This document shows positions 7,361 through 16,439 of a stretch of DNA of 64,000 nt, piece by piece. Origin of the DNA: Belliella alkalica (GTDB taxonomy: Bacteria; Bacteroidota; Bacteroidia; Cytophagales; Cyclobacteriaceae); NCBI RefSeq assembly GCF_022549785.1, contig NZ_JAKZGO010000004.1, forward strand, positions 297,603-361,602, in the 5' to 3' direction. A model generated the notes under the pieces. The model saw only the letters and a program-made list of their open reading frames with translations, did not search any database and had not been told where the DNA came from. Both the position numbers and the translations under genes were made by a program. Each line of letters starts with the position of its first letter. Position 1 is the first letter of the stretch.

Positions 7361-9889
7361 TTACTCCAAACCCTTATCCCGCATCTTAGAGAATTCGTCA
7401 TATCTTCTGTAGATCGCCACACAGAATCCGATCAACATAATGATCGTCCCAGCCCATAGAATATTGATCTGAGGCTTGACAATAGCTTTGAGGATTACAT
7501 AGTCTTTTTGAGTGCTATTGACTGTAAAGACAAACTTGTTCTCTTCAGGTAAAATATTCGTCAACTCAATTTTGATTCCAAGTTCATCATCTATGATTGG
7601 AACTCTGCCGACTTGATTATTTCTAATTATAAAAATTGGCTCCAACACTTTTTCCACATCATAATCCTGAATGGTTAGCTTGGCTTTTACGGCTACATCG
7701 CCATCGAATAGCTGCATCCCATCCAATTCCTTCACTACGTCCGCGCTTTCGAACTTGGTGACCATGTCAGATATGAAGAATGTGTCATTTGGAGATACTT
7801 CAAACACTTCTCCTTCTCTCCACTCAGGATCATCTAGATCGTTGATCACAGATACAAATGTGTACAAATCTTTACTCAAATATCTCTTTGAATCTGGAGA
7901 TGATATCAAACCCATGGAGGTATTGTACTGTGCCATCGGACTTAAGGAAAAAGCCAATTGATCTTCTTGGTAGTAATCTATTTTGTAGTAATTGTTTTCT
8001 TCCAAGACGATTTGAACAAACTCACCTTCTCTGTGGTATGTTTTTCCATCCACTACGATATCTTTCAAAGCTATTGCCTGATTTACTCCTTCGGCTTTTT
8101 TCAAGATTTTGCTATCCACAAGTCCCGGTACACCGACTACCTTTTTCTGCCTACCTCTATAGATAGCAGTATAATCTTTGATCTGTGTAGGTTTGTTGAT
8201 CCAAAGCAATACATGCTCTTTGTTTATTTCGTCTTCGAAGCTGTTTTTGTAAGTCAAACCCGATAGGTTGTAAGAAATCACTTCCGAATAGCCCGAAGAG
8301 AACATTACTCCAATCAAGATCATACCAAGTCCAATATGTGCCAAAGAGCCTCCAGCAAGTTTGAAGGTTGATTTTTTTAGGAGTTTGAACAAAATAGTAG
8401 CGTTCGCCACTATGGTAAATGCTCCAGCCAATACCACGATGATATAGCTAATGTCATAAACCTTCCCTGTAACAATAATTACCGCTGATATTAAAACTGA
8501 AATAATATATGGCATCACCAAAGTCTCTTTTAGTGTCTTACCATCTATTTTGTTCCACCAAAAGAACTGTCCTACGGCAGTAAGAAGAGCCAAAACTACA
8601 GCAAACCAAAGTTGGAATTTGGTATAGAAGCCAACTTGATCAGTAGGGGGTGCCATATTGGAGATTCCTCCAAAACTTTCTACTATGGCGTTCCATACCG
8701 GAATCGAAGTAGGTAGAATTACCTGAAATGCCATCAGTGACAAAGTGGTGGCACCAATGAAAATCCAGAATTCCCTCGAATATACAGAGGCTTCTTTGTC
8801 CGAAGTGGGGATGTGCTTCCACGCTCTGACAGCTAAGAAAATAGCTATTGCCAAGAAGAATAGCATGTATATCAATAGTTGTCCTGAAAGTCCCAAGTCC
8901 GTGAACGAATGCACCGAAGAGTCACCTAAAACACCACTTCTAACGAGGAATGTTGCATAGAGAATCAATATAAATGATGCTATTACCAGCACAATAGAAG
9001 TTTTTAATGCAGTGCTACTTTTCTTGTAAGTAATCATGGTATGAATACTCGCTACCATGATCAGCCATGGTACATAGACAGCATTTTCTACAGGATCCCA
9101 GTTCCAATAACCTCCAAAATTCAATGTGACATACGCCCAATAAGCCCCCATTATAATTCCCATACCTAATATCATCGCGGAGAATATTGCCCAAGGCAAA
9201 GCGGGACGGATCCATTCAGAATATCTTTTGAAAGCCAATCCGGCCATCAAAAATGCAAACGGAACCAATGTGCTGGCATATCCCAAAAACAGCGTTGGTG
9301 GATGAATGACCATCCAGATATTTTGCAATAATGGATTCAAGCCTGTACCATCCTCGGGTACAAAGTCTGGGTTCATCTGGAAGATCGGGGCAGATACAGC
9401 GTCTCTCAAGAGTATAAATGGAGAACTACCGATTTTCAAATCACCAATAACCACTCCCAGAATCATTGAAACCAAAAAAGCCTGTACAAGTGCAAATACG
9501 ACCATTACTGGAGCTTCCCAAGATTTATTGGTATGGATTATTACCAGCCCTAAAACTACGTTCCAGAAAATCCATAAAATAAAAGCACCTTCTTGACCTT
9601 CCCAAAAGCTGGAAATCATGTAGTGTACTGGCAAGGCTATGGATGAGTGTGAGTAAGCATAGAAATACTCAAACCGATGACTGTAAATAATTTCAAAAAG
9701 TGATATTGCAATCGTCACACTCGCAACAGAATGAATATAGAAAAGTATTCGACTGAAATTTCTCCAGCTTGTCTTCTCCATCTCTGAAGCTACAGTATAT
9801 TTATAATAGGAAAAGGCCGTCACTACAGCACTCACAAAAGCAAGAATAGTAGCAAAATGGCCTAAATTACCAACAAAGGTATTAATCAT
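7361..9889 (-). CDS. ccmF: Heme lyase CcmF (cytochrome c biogenesis)
   Basis: Integral membrane heme lyase that attaches heme to apocytochrome c in the periplasm. At 842 residues it has about 14 membrane segments, the tryptophan-rich WWD motif NFGGYWNWDPVENA (about 253-266), upstream histidines in IHPPTLFLGY and a large C-terminal periplasmic region before a last membrane helix. It is last in the ccmB-C-D-E-F transcript. The length, above the usual 620-660 of proteobacterial CcmF, comes from the enlarged soluble C-terminal region, as in other Bacteroidota. Confidence 0.92.
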   Translation of the reverse strand: MINTFVGNLGHFATILAFVSAVVTAFSYYKYTVASEMEKTSWRNFSRILFYIHSVASVTIAISLFEIIYSHRFEYFYAYSHSSIALPVHYMISSFWEGQEGAFILWIFWNVVLGLVIIHTNKSWEAPVMVVFALVQAFLVSMILGVVIGDLKIGSSPFILLRDAVSAPIFQMNPDFVPEDGTGLNPLLQNIWMVIHPPTLFLGYASTLVPFAFLMAGLAFKRYSEWIRPALPWAIFSAMILGMGIIMGAYWAYVTLNFGGYWNWDPVENAVYVPWLIMVASIHTMITYKKSSTALKTSIVLVIASFILILYATFLVRSGVLGDSSVHSFTDLGLSGQLLIYMLFFLAIAIFLAVRAWKHIPTSDKEASVYSREFWIFIGATTLSLMAFQVILPTSIPVWNAIVESFGGISNMAPPTDQVGFYTKFQLWFAVVLALLTAVGQFFWWNKIDGKTLKETLVMPYIISVLISAVIIVTGKVYDISYIIVVLAGAFTIVANATILFKLLKKSTFKLAGGSLAHIGLGMILIGVMFSSGYSEVISYNLSGLTYKNSFEDEINKEHVLLWINKPTQIKDYTAIYRGRQKKVVGVPGLVDSKILKKAEGVNQAIALKDIVVDGKTYHREGEFVQIVLEENNYYKIDYYQEDQLAFSLSPMAQYNTSMGLISSPDSKRYLSKDLYTFVSVINDLDDPEWREGEVFEVSPNDTFFISDMVTKFESADVVKELDGMQLFDGDVAVKAKLTIQDYDVEKVLEPIFIIRNNQVGRVPIIDDELGIKIELTNILPEENKFVFTVNSTQKDYVILKAIVKPQINILWAGTIIMLIGFCVAIYRRYDEFSKMRDKGLE

Positions 9890-9909
9890 ATCTTAGTCTT
9901 TAATCAAAT

Positions 9910-10326
9910 TTACATTCCGGCAGTATTCACTTCCGTTTCTTGGTATTTGGAAGGACATTTCATCAAGATTTTATCCGCCATGAAAATTTCCTCTGATTTG
10001 TAAGCACCAATGACCACAACTTGCTCAGACCTGTGGAAATCTGCAGGTACAGGTTCATTGTAAAAGACTTTTTGCTCGGTACCATCATTATCTACCATCA
10101 TGAAGTAAAATGAGGTTTTGTTTTCATTTACTTCAATTCCCTCTACTTCTCCTGATATACCTTTTTTCAATTGACCCACTACATGAATAGCCTTGTCTTC
10201 ACCCTTCAACTTCATTTCCTTGGCAGTAGCAAAACTTTCATACGTACTTGCATCTCCCAACATCGAAACGATGATCACTATTGCTATTGCAATGATCCCA
10301 AGTCCTAAAATGTGCCCTTTTTTCAT
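9910..10326 (-). CDS. ccmE: Heme chaperone CcmE, CxxxY variant
   Basis: Membrane-anchored periplasmic heme chaperone that receives heme from CcmC and passes it to CcmF. 138 residues: a cytoplasmic MKKGH start, one membrane helix (about 6-23) and an OB-fold domain. In classical CcmE the covalent heme ligand is His in an HxxxY motif. Here the corresponding place reads KCPSKYQE with Cys124 and Tyr128 (CxxxY), a variant known from some archaeal and sulfate-reducer CcmE. It lies 20 bases upstream of ccmF. Confidence 0.88.
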   Translation of the reverse strand: MKKGHILGLGIIAIAIVIIVSMLGDASTYESFATAKEMKLKGEDKAIHVVGQLKKGISGEVEGIEVNENKTSFYFMMVDNDGTEQKVFYNEPVPADFHRSEQVVVIGAYKSEEIFMADKILMKCPSKYQETEVNTAGM

Positions 10327-10447
10327 CTGTTTATAATTTGATTTTTAACGGTCGTAATTTTCCCCAATTATTAGGATGTTCTATCCCAACTTTTGGAGGA
10401 ATCCAGTGTGACTTTGTTTGTGAAGTGTCCCAGATTCCGAATCTTTT

Positions 10448-10711
10448 TTATTTTGAATTTATCCCACGATCTTCTTCAAGCAATTTTTCCAATCTGCTGA
10501 TTTTTCTATCTGTTGCAATTACATAAACCAATATTCCGGCAAATACGATCCCGATAATTCCTACTAAGACATATATTTTCCCTTCTGACCGCATGACATC
10601 AGCCATTTCGATTTTCGAATTGGTATAATCGTCTTCTGTGATGGCGATTTTCTCCTGTGCGTAGCTTTGAAGGCTAACCAAGAGAAATAATATAATAAAC
10701 CACTTTTTCAT
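10448..10711 (-). CDS. Small membrane protein, CcmD-like
   Basis: 87 residues. The N-terminus is a signal peptide (MKKWFIILFLLVSLQSYAQ); a second hydrophobic segment at about 47-65 (YVLVGIIGIVFAGILVYVI) precedes a charged tail (RKISRLEKLLEEDR). CcmD in proteobacteria stabilises CcmC-CcmE heme complexes. The position between ccmC and ccmE and the single-helix topology support that role, although sequence similarity to CcmD is weak. The start is 4 bases after the ccmC stop. Confidence 0.7.
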   Translation of the reverse strand: MKKWFIILFLLVSLQSYAQEKIAITEDDYTNSKIEMADVMRSEGKIYVLVGIIGIVFAGILVYVIATDRKISRLEKLLEEDRGINSK

Positions 10712-10715
10712 CTAC

Positions 10716-11393
10716 TTATAATTGATTGATCAATCTGTCTTCTATTTTTCTTTCTGCTCTTTTGAGCTTCACTCTCACTACACTAAGCCAAGTACCCAAG
10801 AGCGTCCACGCTATCACAGCAGGATAGAACACTTGTCTTAAGTTGCTATCCATATCGTATGCATTGAACCCTGGGTTACCACCATTCCCCGGGTGGAGGC
10901 TATCCGTCAATCTTGGTAATACGAAAATCAAAGGAATAAAGGCAGCAAAAGCGAAAATATTATATACTGCGCCGATTCTGGCTCTTTGGTGCACATCTGT
11001 TAGTGAATTTCTCAAAATCAAATATGCAAAATACATCAATAAGCCAATAGCTGATGCATTCTGCTTTGGATCTCCACTCCAATAATCTCCCCAGGTGAAT
11101 TTTGCCCACAGCATTCCTGTCACAATGCCCAACACACCAAAAAGAATCGCTGCATTTGTAAACTCAATCGCAATGTCATCATTTCTAAGGTCGTTTGTCC
11201 TAAGAAATTTGATGCTATAGATGACTGCTACTACGAGCATGATGATCATTCCAAACCACATAGTGACATGGAAATAGAGTGCTCGGATGGTTTCGTTGAG
11301 AATAGGAAGTCTGGGAACATCAAGTAAGAGTCCTGCAATAATAGTATAAGCTAATAGTACTATTGTCAGAATTTTCCACCAGCTAGATTTCAT
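10716..11393 (-). CDS. ccmC: Heme exporter/handling protein CcmC
   Basis: Six-helix membrane protein that loads heme onto CcmE at the periplasmic face. 225 residues. The WWD signature is TWGDYWSGDPKQNASA (about 105-120), flanked by His ligands in LYFHVTMWFG (about 40) and DSLHPGN (about 165). It is followed within a few bases by the ccmD-like gene and is 249 bases downstream of ccmB, a gap containing two palindromes. Confidence 0.9.
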   Translation of the reverse strand: MKSSWWKILTIVLLAYTIIAGLLLDVPRLPILNETIRALYFHVTMWFGMIIMLVVAVIYSIKFLRTNDLRNDDIAIEFTNAAILFGVLGIVTGMLWAKFTWGDYWSGDPKQNASAIGLLMYFAYLILRNSLTDVHQRARIGAVYNIFAFAAFIPLIFVLPRLTDSLHPGNGGNPGFNAYDMDSNLRQVFYPAVIAWTLLGTWLSVVRVKLKRAERKIEDRLINQL

Positions 11394-11421
11394 GTGTTTA
11401 TTATTTGTTTTTAAGAGGTCA

Positions 11422-11471
11422 TCCCGACCGGTCGGGACAGGCTATGGAATCCCTGTCTACCGGTAGGCAGG
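11422..11471. repeat. Two adjacent palindromes in the ccmB-ccmC gap
   Basis: A perfect 16-bp palindrome TCCCGACCGGTCGGGA (11422-11437) is followed 14 bases later by a 20-bp near-palindrome centred on TACCGGTA (11452-11471, one non-complementary pair). Both are much more GC-rich than their surroundings. They look like short dispersed elements and not the hairpin of a single terminator. Confidence 0.65.
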
Positions 11472-11642
11472 TCGCATGATTTAATCATATCTACCATTGA
11501 CATTTTCATTATGCTCGATTTTATGTAATCGATTTTTGCTTTTCAAGCGCAAAAATAAGCTATAAGTTCCTGATTCCTGTGCTTTTTGTCAGTTATTTAA
11601 ACAGTACCAAAGGAATGTCAATGAATTGCTGGATTTTCAATA

Positions 11643-12308
11643 TCAACTCCTCCACAAATAAGGAAACAAGATATAAGCTGTTGCTGAAATAATCGCATTG
11701 ATTGCTAAAAGTGTAATCACCTTGTCCACACTGACACTCCAGTCCAAGCCGTCAATTGCATTTTTGGAAACTCGAATAGTCATCAGGAGAATAGGAATGA
11801 TGACAGGAAAGCTCAAGATTGCCATCAATGTGGCATTGTTGCTGGCTTTGGAGGCGATGCCGGATACCATGGTAAGGCAAGCCGAAAAGCCCAATGACCC
11901 TAAGATAAGATTTAGCAGAAACAACCCTTGATCCTGAACGGGATTTCCCAAAATGATGCTAAATACCAAATACCCCAAAAGTGCCAAAACCAATGTCAAA
12001 ATTGAATTGTAAATAATCTTCGAAACGATAATGGCTTCAGGAGAAGCTACCATATAATAGTACAATTGCCTTCCCTGATGCTCTTGTACAAAACTTTTTG
12101 CCACAGCATTCACGGCTGAAAAAAGAATGATAATCCAGTAAAGAGCATTCCAAGTAGGAACTCCAATATTACCCTGCTTTGCTCCTACACTGAGGTAAGT
12201 GATAAATACAGCTGAGACCACATACAGCAAAATCCCATTGAGAGCATATTTCTGCCTCCATTCTAGTGTGAGTTCTTTGAGGATTAGTGTATGGATTTGT
12301 TGAAACAT
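11643..12308 (-). CDS. ccmB: Heme exporter membrane subunit CcmB
   Basis: 221-residue, six-helix ABC-type permease subunit that partners with CcmA and CcmC to release heme from CcmC to CcmE. Features include the N-terminal LILKELTLEWRQKYALNG and conserved FVQEHQGRQLYYY (about 75-87), typical of the family. It heads the ccm transcript here. No ccmA ATPase gene is adjacent in this window, so the ATPase must be encoded elsewhere or be absent. Confidence 0.9.
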   Translation of the reverse strand: MFQQIHTLILKELTLEWRQKYALNGILLYVVSAVFITYLSVGAKQGNIGVPTWNALYWIIILFSAVNAVAKSFVQEHQGRQLYYYMVASPEAIIVSKIIYNSILTLVLALLGYLVFSIILGNPVQDQGLFLLNLILGSLGFSACLTMVSGIASKASNNATLMAILSFPVIIPILLMTIRVSKNAIDGLDWSVSVDKVITLLAINAIISATAYILFPYLWRS

Positions 12309-12324
12309 GCTTGATGATTTGTGC

Positions 12325-12356
12325 CAAAGATAGTGGATAAATGATCTCCATTATAA
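12325..12356 (-). promoter_or_regulatory. Likely ccmB promoter
   Basis: Minus strand TATCTTTG (12332-12325) fits the TAnnTTTG -7 element. TTTA (12356-12353) lies 20 bases upstream as a near-match -33 element. The -7 element ends 16 bases before the ccmB start codon. Confidence 0.5.
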
Positions 12357-12395
12357 ATTTCTTTGTATCTTAAATCATCTAAAAATAACTCAATC

Positions 12396-12788
12396 ATGTC
12401 AAAAGCTGTAAAAAACCCTTTTACCTGGCTCGAAATCTATGTTGAAGACATGGATAGAGCTAAAAAGTTTTATGAAAATGTTTTTCAAATCGAAATGATC
12501 CCCATGCAAACACCAGGGGACTTTAGTGATTTGGAAATGTGGTGTTTTCCTTGGGCAGAAGGCGAAAAGAATATCAGTGGGGCACTCTGTAAAACTGCCG
12601 ACTTCAAACCTGGTGCAGGAGGGACACTTGTGTACTTCACTTGTGAGGATTGTTCAGTAGAGGAGTCCAGAGTTCAGCAGGCAGGTGGACAAGTTATCCA
12701 AGAAAAAATGCCAATTGGAGAGCATGGCTTTTGCAGTGTAATCTTAGACACTGAAGGAAATACTGTTGGTTTGCATTCAGATCTGTAA
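12396..12788 (+). CDS. VOC (glyoxalase/bleomycin resistance) family protein
   Basis: 130 residues from the ATG at 12396 (MSKAVKNPFTWLEIYV). Two beta-alpha-beta-beta-beta modules are visible: TWLEIYVEDMDRAKKFYENV (about 9-28) and a second from LVYFTCEDCSVEESRVQQAG to a C-terminal GFCSVILDTEGNTVGLHS. This is the standard fold of the PhnB/glyoxalase superfamily. Substrate is unknown; the canonical metal-ligand pattern is only partly recognisable. Two bases separate it from the next gene, so they are probably co-transcribed. Confidence 0.85.
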   Translation: MSKAVKNPFTWLEIYVEDMDRAKKFYENVFQIEMIPMQTPGDFSDLEMWCFPWAEGEKNISGALCKTADFKPGAGGTLVYFTCEDCSVEESRVQQAGGQVIQEKMPIGEHGFCSVILDTEGNTVGLHSDL

Positions 12789-12790
12789 AA

Positions 12791-13330
12791 ATGAATTTTA
12801 GAGTAGATGTCGATACCTGGTTTGTCTTTTGCATTCTGTTCATAACAGCACTTTTTTTGTTGGTAGTTGGATTTGTAGCAATACCTTTTTTCTTGAGAAA
12901 AAAGCAATTGAAACGGATTCAGTCTAAATCTTTGCGCAAAAAAAGTCTGTATGAACAGCTAGAGACAAAAATGAAAGCGCAAGAAATGTCGAGTTTGGAG
13001 TCTAGGAATTTTCTCCTTGAAACTAACTTAGAAGCTTCATTGCGAGAACTTATCAAATCTAACTTTAATGCATTACAAGTCAGTGCATTTTATGCAGAGT
13101 TTGAAAAAGTTTATCCACATTTTTACGAATCTCTTTATCAGTTGATTCCTGAAATCTCCACCCAAGAAGTTCGGTTATGCTCATTGATCAGAATGAATCT
13201 GACAGCAAAAGAAATCAGCCAAATTTTGAATATTACTCCTGCAAGTGTCAACAAAGCCAGGTATCGACTTCGAAAAAAAATCTCATTAGAACCTCAAGAA
13301 GATCTGGATAGTTTTATTTTAAGTGTCTGA
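12791..13330 (+). CDS. Membrane-anchored HTH (LuxR-like) regulator
   Basis: 179 residues. One membrane helix near the N-terminus (WFVFCILFITALFLLVVGFV) is followed by a basic stretch, a coiled-coil-prone linker (about 40-85) and a C-terminal helix-turn-helix: EVRLCSLIRMNLTAKEISQ followed by NITPASVNKARYRLRKK. This C-terminal domain is like that ending many Bacteroidota TPR-type LuxR regulators, but here the sensory repeats are absent and the protein is directly membrane-tethered. Its targets are unknown; the VOC gene immediately upstream is a candidate partner. Confidence 0.75.
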   Translation: MNFRVDVDTWFVFCILFITALFLLVVGFVAIPFFLRKKQLKRIQSKSLRKKSLYEQLETKMKAQEMSSLESRNFLLETNLEASLRELIKSNFNALQVSAFYAEFEKVYPHFYESLYQLIPEISTQEVRLCSLIRMNLTAKEISQILNITPASVNKARYRLRKKISLEPQEDLDSFILSV

Positions 13331-13425
13331 TAAATAGGTTTCTGTGTGCCTGTCCATTATTTGTCTATTAGGTAAATTGTCTCATTACCTCACACTTTTT
13401 ATAGTTTCGGTCAAAATAAAAATAT

Positions 13426-14853
13426 ATGAGACCTATCGAAATCATCTTACTGATCACCTCCACGCTAATTCCAGTTTTTTTTCTCTTCAAACCTTATAAA
13501 AAGTATAGACTTCTAAGTATTGTATTAGTCTCCTTTATATTTTTGGCACATCTATTTTTCGAAGGCTTGAGATGGCAAATGTTTCCAGCATACATTTTCA
13601 CCCTATTGAATCTGACTTTGCTACTTTCAAAAAAAAGCTTTTGGGCGAAAAATAAATTAGCATCTTTCACAATTGGGTTTTTTGCTCTAATTTTCATTTT
13701 GGTTGGTTGGATACTTCCTGTAGCCTTCCCCATATTTGATTTGCCAATACCCAAAGGTGAATATCAGGTAGGGTCCAAGCAGCTAGTTATCAACATTGAT
13801 CGTCCCGAAATCATCTCGGAAAACCCCGAGGACAAAAGAGCTTTCATGGTAAAGGTTTGGTATCCAGCTCTCGTAGTAGATGAAATGCGTGAACCATATC
13901 TTGATCAAGGAAATAGACTTGGTTTTTCAAGTAAATATGGCTTGCCAAGCTGGTTTACCAATTATTTTGACTATTTCAAGACCAACACTTTTTTGAATCC
14001 GGAAATAGCAAATGGGAAGTTTCCGGTTTTGGTTTTTTCCCATGGCTCTTATTCAGAAGCTTATGGATATTATGCTTTGATGGAAGAATTGGTAAGTCAA
14101 GGATATATTGTTTTCAACCTGAATCATACTTATGAAAGCAGTGGTGCCCTTTTTCCAGATGGAGAAATAAAGCTTTACCATAAAGAGTTTGATAGAAAAA
14201 CCAATAATCAAAAAATGGCAGAGATGGCTTGGAATGCTACGCAAGAATACCAAAATGCACAAAATGAAGCGGAGAAATTGGCGGCTGTAGAAGACCTGAT
14301 CAGAGATTATGTTGCTGCCGAGATTACCGAGCGATGGAGTGAAGATATTACAGACCTGATTGATTACCTGCAAAAATTAGAAAACACCTCTTTTTTTGGT
14401 GATCATTTAGATTTGTCTAAAATTGGGGTGTTTGGGCATTCTCAAGGGGCTTCCGCAGCAGGACAAGCAATGCTAGATGATGACAGGATCTTGGCTGGGA
14501 TCAATTTGGATGGAGTGCAATGGGGGACGATGATAGATACTTCTTTTAATAAACCTTTTCTTTTGATCTCTTCAGAATGGGACGAAAACCACCCTAAGCT
14601 CAATAAATTTTCTTATCGAAATTTGGATAAAGAGAATTTCACAAGTCTTATGATCAAAAATTCAGGGCACTCCAATTTTATGGATATTCCGCTCATTGTA
14701 AAAGTCCCTTATGTGAATGAATCTGGTACAATAGATGTTTTCAAAGCTTATGAAATTATCAATAGTTTGATTTTAAATTTCTTTGATAAAAACCTCTTGG
14801 ATAAGGATCAAGAGAAAATGACTGATTATCCTGAAGTATTGAACGTTGATTAA
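13426..14853 (+). CDS. PAF-acetylhydrolase-like alpha/beta hydrolase with membrane domain
   Basis: 475 residues. The first about 110 residues form four membrane helices. The remainder is an alpha/beta hydrolase resembling platelet-activating factor acetylhydrolase isoform II. It shows the oxyanion region VLVFSHGSYSEAYGY, nucleophile elbow GVFGHSQGASAAG (Ser), Asp in NLDGVQWG and His in NSGHSNFMD. It probably hydrolyses short-chain or oxidised ester substrates at the membrane surface. An insertion rich in Glu and Ala (about 235-295) may be a lid. It is a single gene with no obvious partner. Confidence 0.8.
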   Translation: MRPIEIILLITSTLIPVFFLFKPYKKYRLLSIVLVSFIFLAHLFFEGLRWQMFPAYIFTLLNLTLLLSKKSFWAKNKLASFTIGFFALIFILVGWILPVAFPIFDLPIPKGEYQVGSKQLVINIDRPEIISENPEDKRAFMVKVWYPALVVDEMREPYLDQGNRLGFSSKYGLPSWFTNYFDYFKTNTFLNPEIANGKFPVLVFSHGSYSEAYGYYALMEELVSQGYIVFNLNHTYESSGALFPDGEIKLYHKEFDRKTNNQKMAEMAWNATQEYQNAQNEAEKLAAVEDLIRDYVAAEITERWSEDITDLIDYLQKLENTSFFGDHLDLSKIGVFGHSQGASAAGQAMLDDDRILAGINLDGVQWGTMIDTSFNKPFLLISSEWDENHPKLNKFSYRNLDKENFTSLMIKNSGHSNFMDIPLIVKVPYVNESGTIDVFKAYEIINSLILNFFDKNLLDKDQEKMTDYPEVLNVD

Positions 14854-15000
14854 GTTTGGCTTTGAGATTTTTGTAAAAAGCTTTAGCTTTAATTTTCAAG
14901 ATAATTGGATATGATTCCAGTCTTTATGCCCATTTTATAAAATAGGGTTTATTTTAGTCAATAAATATCAGAAATTTTCAAGAACAAACCTTCAAGAAAA

Positions 15001-15363
15001 ATGATACCCACAGCAGAACACAATGAAAGAATGGCAAAAATGACCTTTGCTTCGGTCTATCCTCACTATGTCGTCAAAGTCGAAAAAAAAGAGCGGACGA
15101 AAGATGAATTGCATCAAGTCATCAATTGGTTGACTGGCTTTGATGATGACAAGATCCAATCTTTGGTAGATGAAGGAGTCACATTTGAAGAGTTTTTTGC
15201 TCAGGCAAAACTACATCCAAATGCAGAAATGATCACCGGAACCATCTGCGGATACAAAATCCAAGATATAGACAACCCGCTCACCAAGCAGGTGAGATAC
15301 TTAGACAAGCTGGTAGATGAGCTGGCCAAAGGGAAGAAGATGGAAAAGATAATGAGGGTATAG
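15001..15363 (+). CDS. DUF2200 family protein
   Basis: 120-residue cytoplasmic protein. The whole length matches the DUF2200 pattern: MAKMTFASVYPHYVVKVEKK near the N-terminus, DELHQVINWLTGFDDDKIQ in the middle, GTICGYKIQDI and a C-terminal basic helix. Function is not established for this family. It ends 44 bases from a convergent gene. Confidence 0.8.
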   Translation: MIPTAEHNERMAKMTFASVYPHYVVKVEKKERTKDELHQVINWLTGFDDDKIQSLVDEGVTFEEFFAQAKLHPNAEMITGTICGYKIQDIDNPLTKQVRYLDKLVDELAKGKKMEKIMRV

Positions 15364-15407
15364 GATTATAATTTACGATTCAAATTGAGTTTTAACTGTT
15401 ACTTGAT

Positions 15408-16439
15408 TTAAGGGGTTTTAATGTCGTTTGTACCAGAATGTTTTTCTAGCCTATACCTTTCCTGGTTTTTTGGGAGTACCATGCTCCACGTTTGATCTTC
15501 ATATTTCATTTTGATGATAAAATGAATATTAAGCTCGTCATTGAAAAACAAAGTGGAATCATTGATCTTAGCTAATGCTATACTCTTAACATATCCATTG
15601 TAAAAACTACTATTTTCTTTGAATAAAAGTTGGTTCCCATTCCTAATCAATTCAATGCTTGTCGAATCTTTATCTAAAAAATAGGTTCCTAAAAATGGCT
15701 CATCTTCCAAAGCGAGCAAAAAGTTTTTGGGATTATTAGTTTGTAAGATAGAATCAATTTTTAAGTAATTATCAATGTCTTGCGATCTATAACCCCGCAC
15801 CATCTTTATGAAATTATCATCAAGAGCCTTGTAGTTATATAAGTCCGTCTTGTACCTAGGATTATTGGCGACAAATGGAAGCCATACATCCTCCGAGAGA
15901 ATTTCGAATAGATCAGAATACTCTTTTCTTTTTTCATAAACCTGTGTTTTGAGGATTCCCTGCACCTCCATAATGTAATCATACCAGTTGACATACTGGG
16001 CACTCAGAGAAAAAATCAAATCAATGTTTTTGGAAGGAACGATTTCCTGATTTTGTAAAAGTGTTCCAAAAATAGATTTATTTGCCTTGAAGCCAGAGTA
16101 TGACAAATGTGGGTAGAAATCGGCTCCTTTAATCTTTTTTATACTGTCCAAAGAGGCATCAAGAAAATAGTTTGCTGTAATGATGGAGTCCCTTTTTGCA
16201 TGCTCTTTGATCGCATTATCACAACTCTTGATATCTAATTCTATTTCTTTCTGAATATTTTCCAAAATCAAATGAAACCTTCTTTCATTTGATTTTTTTT
16301 GATTGTAGTTATTTATCTGTAAGGCCAATAGAATTCCAATAATTACAAGAAAGATCTCTCCCAAGGCATACGTTAGGTAGTTCCAAAACTTTCCACTCTG
16401 AATAAATCCTTTCCTTAGATTTTTAAAAATATTTATCAT
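15408..16439 (-). CDS. DUF6090 family membrane protein
   Basis: 343 residues. The N-terminus KGFIQSGKFWNYLTYALGE leads into one membrane helix (IFLVIIGILLALQINNYNQ) followed by a charged region that is helical by appearance and a C-terminal soluble part. This N-terminal signature is characteristic of the DUF6090 family, frequent and often multicopy in Cytophagales and Flavobacteriia. Its function is unknown. It is single and divergent from the small gene at 16786. Confidence 0.8.
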   Translation of the reverse strand: MINIFKNLRKGFIQSGKFWNYLTYALGEIFLVIIGILLALQINNYNQKKSNERRFHLILENIQKEIELDIKSCDNAIKEHAKRDSIITANYFLDASLDSIKKIKGADFYPHLSYSGFKANKSIFGTLLQNQEIVPSKNIDLIFSLSAQYVNWYDYIMEVQGILKTQVYEKRKEYSDLFEILSEDVWLPFVANNPRYKTDLYNYKALDDNFIKMVRGYRSQDIDNYLKIDSILQTNNPKNFLLALEDEPFLGTYFLDKDSTSIELIRNGNQLLFKENSSFYNGYVKSIALAKINDSTLFFNDELNIHFIIKMKYEDQTWSMVLPKNQERYRLEKHSGTNDIKTP

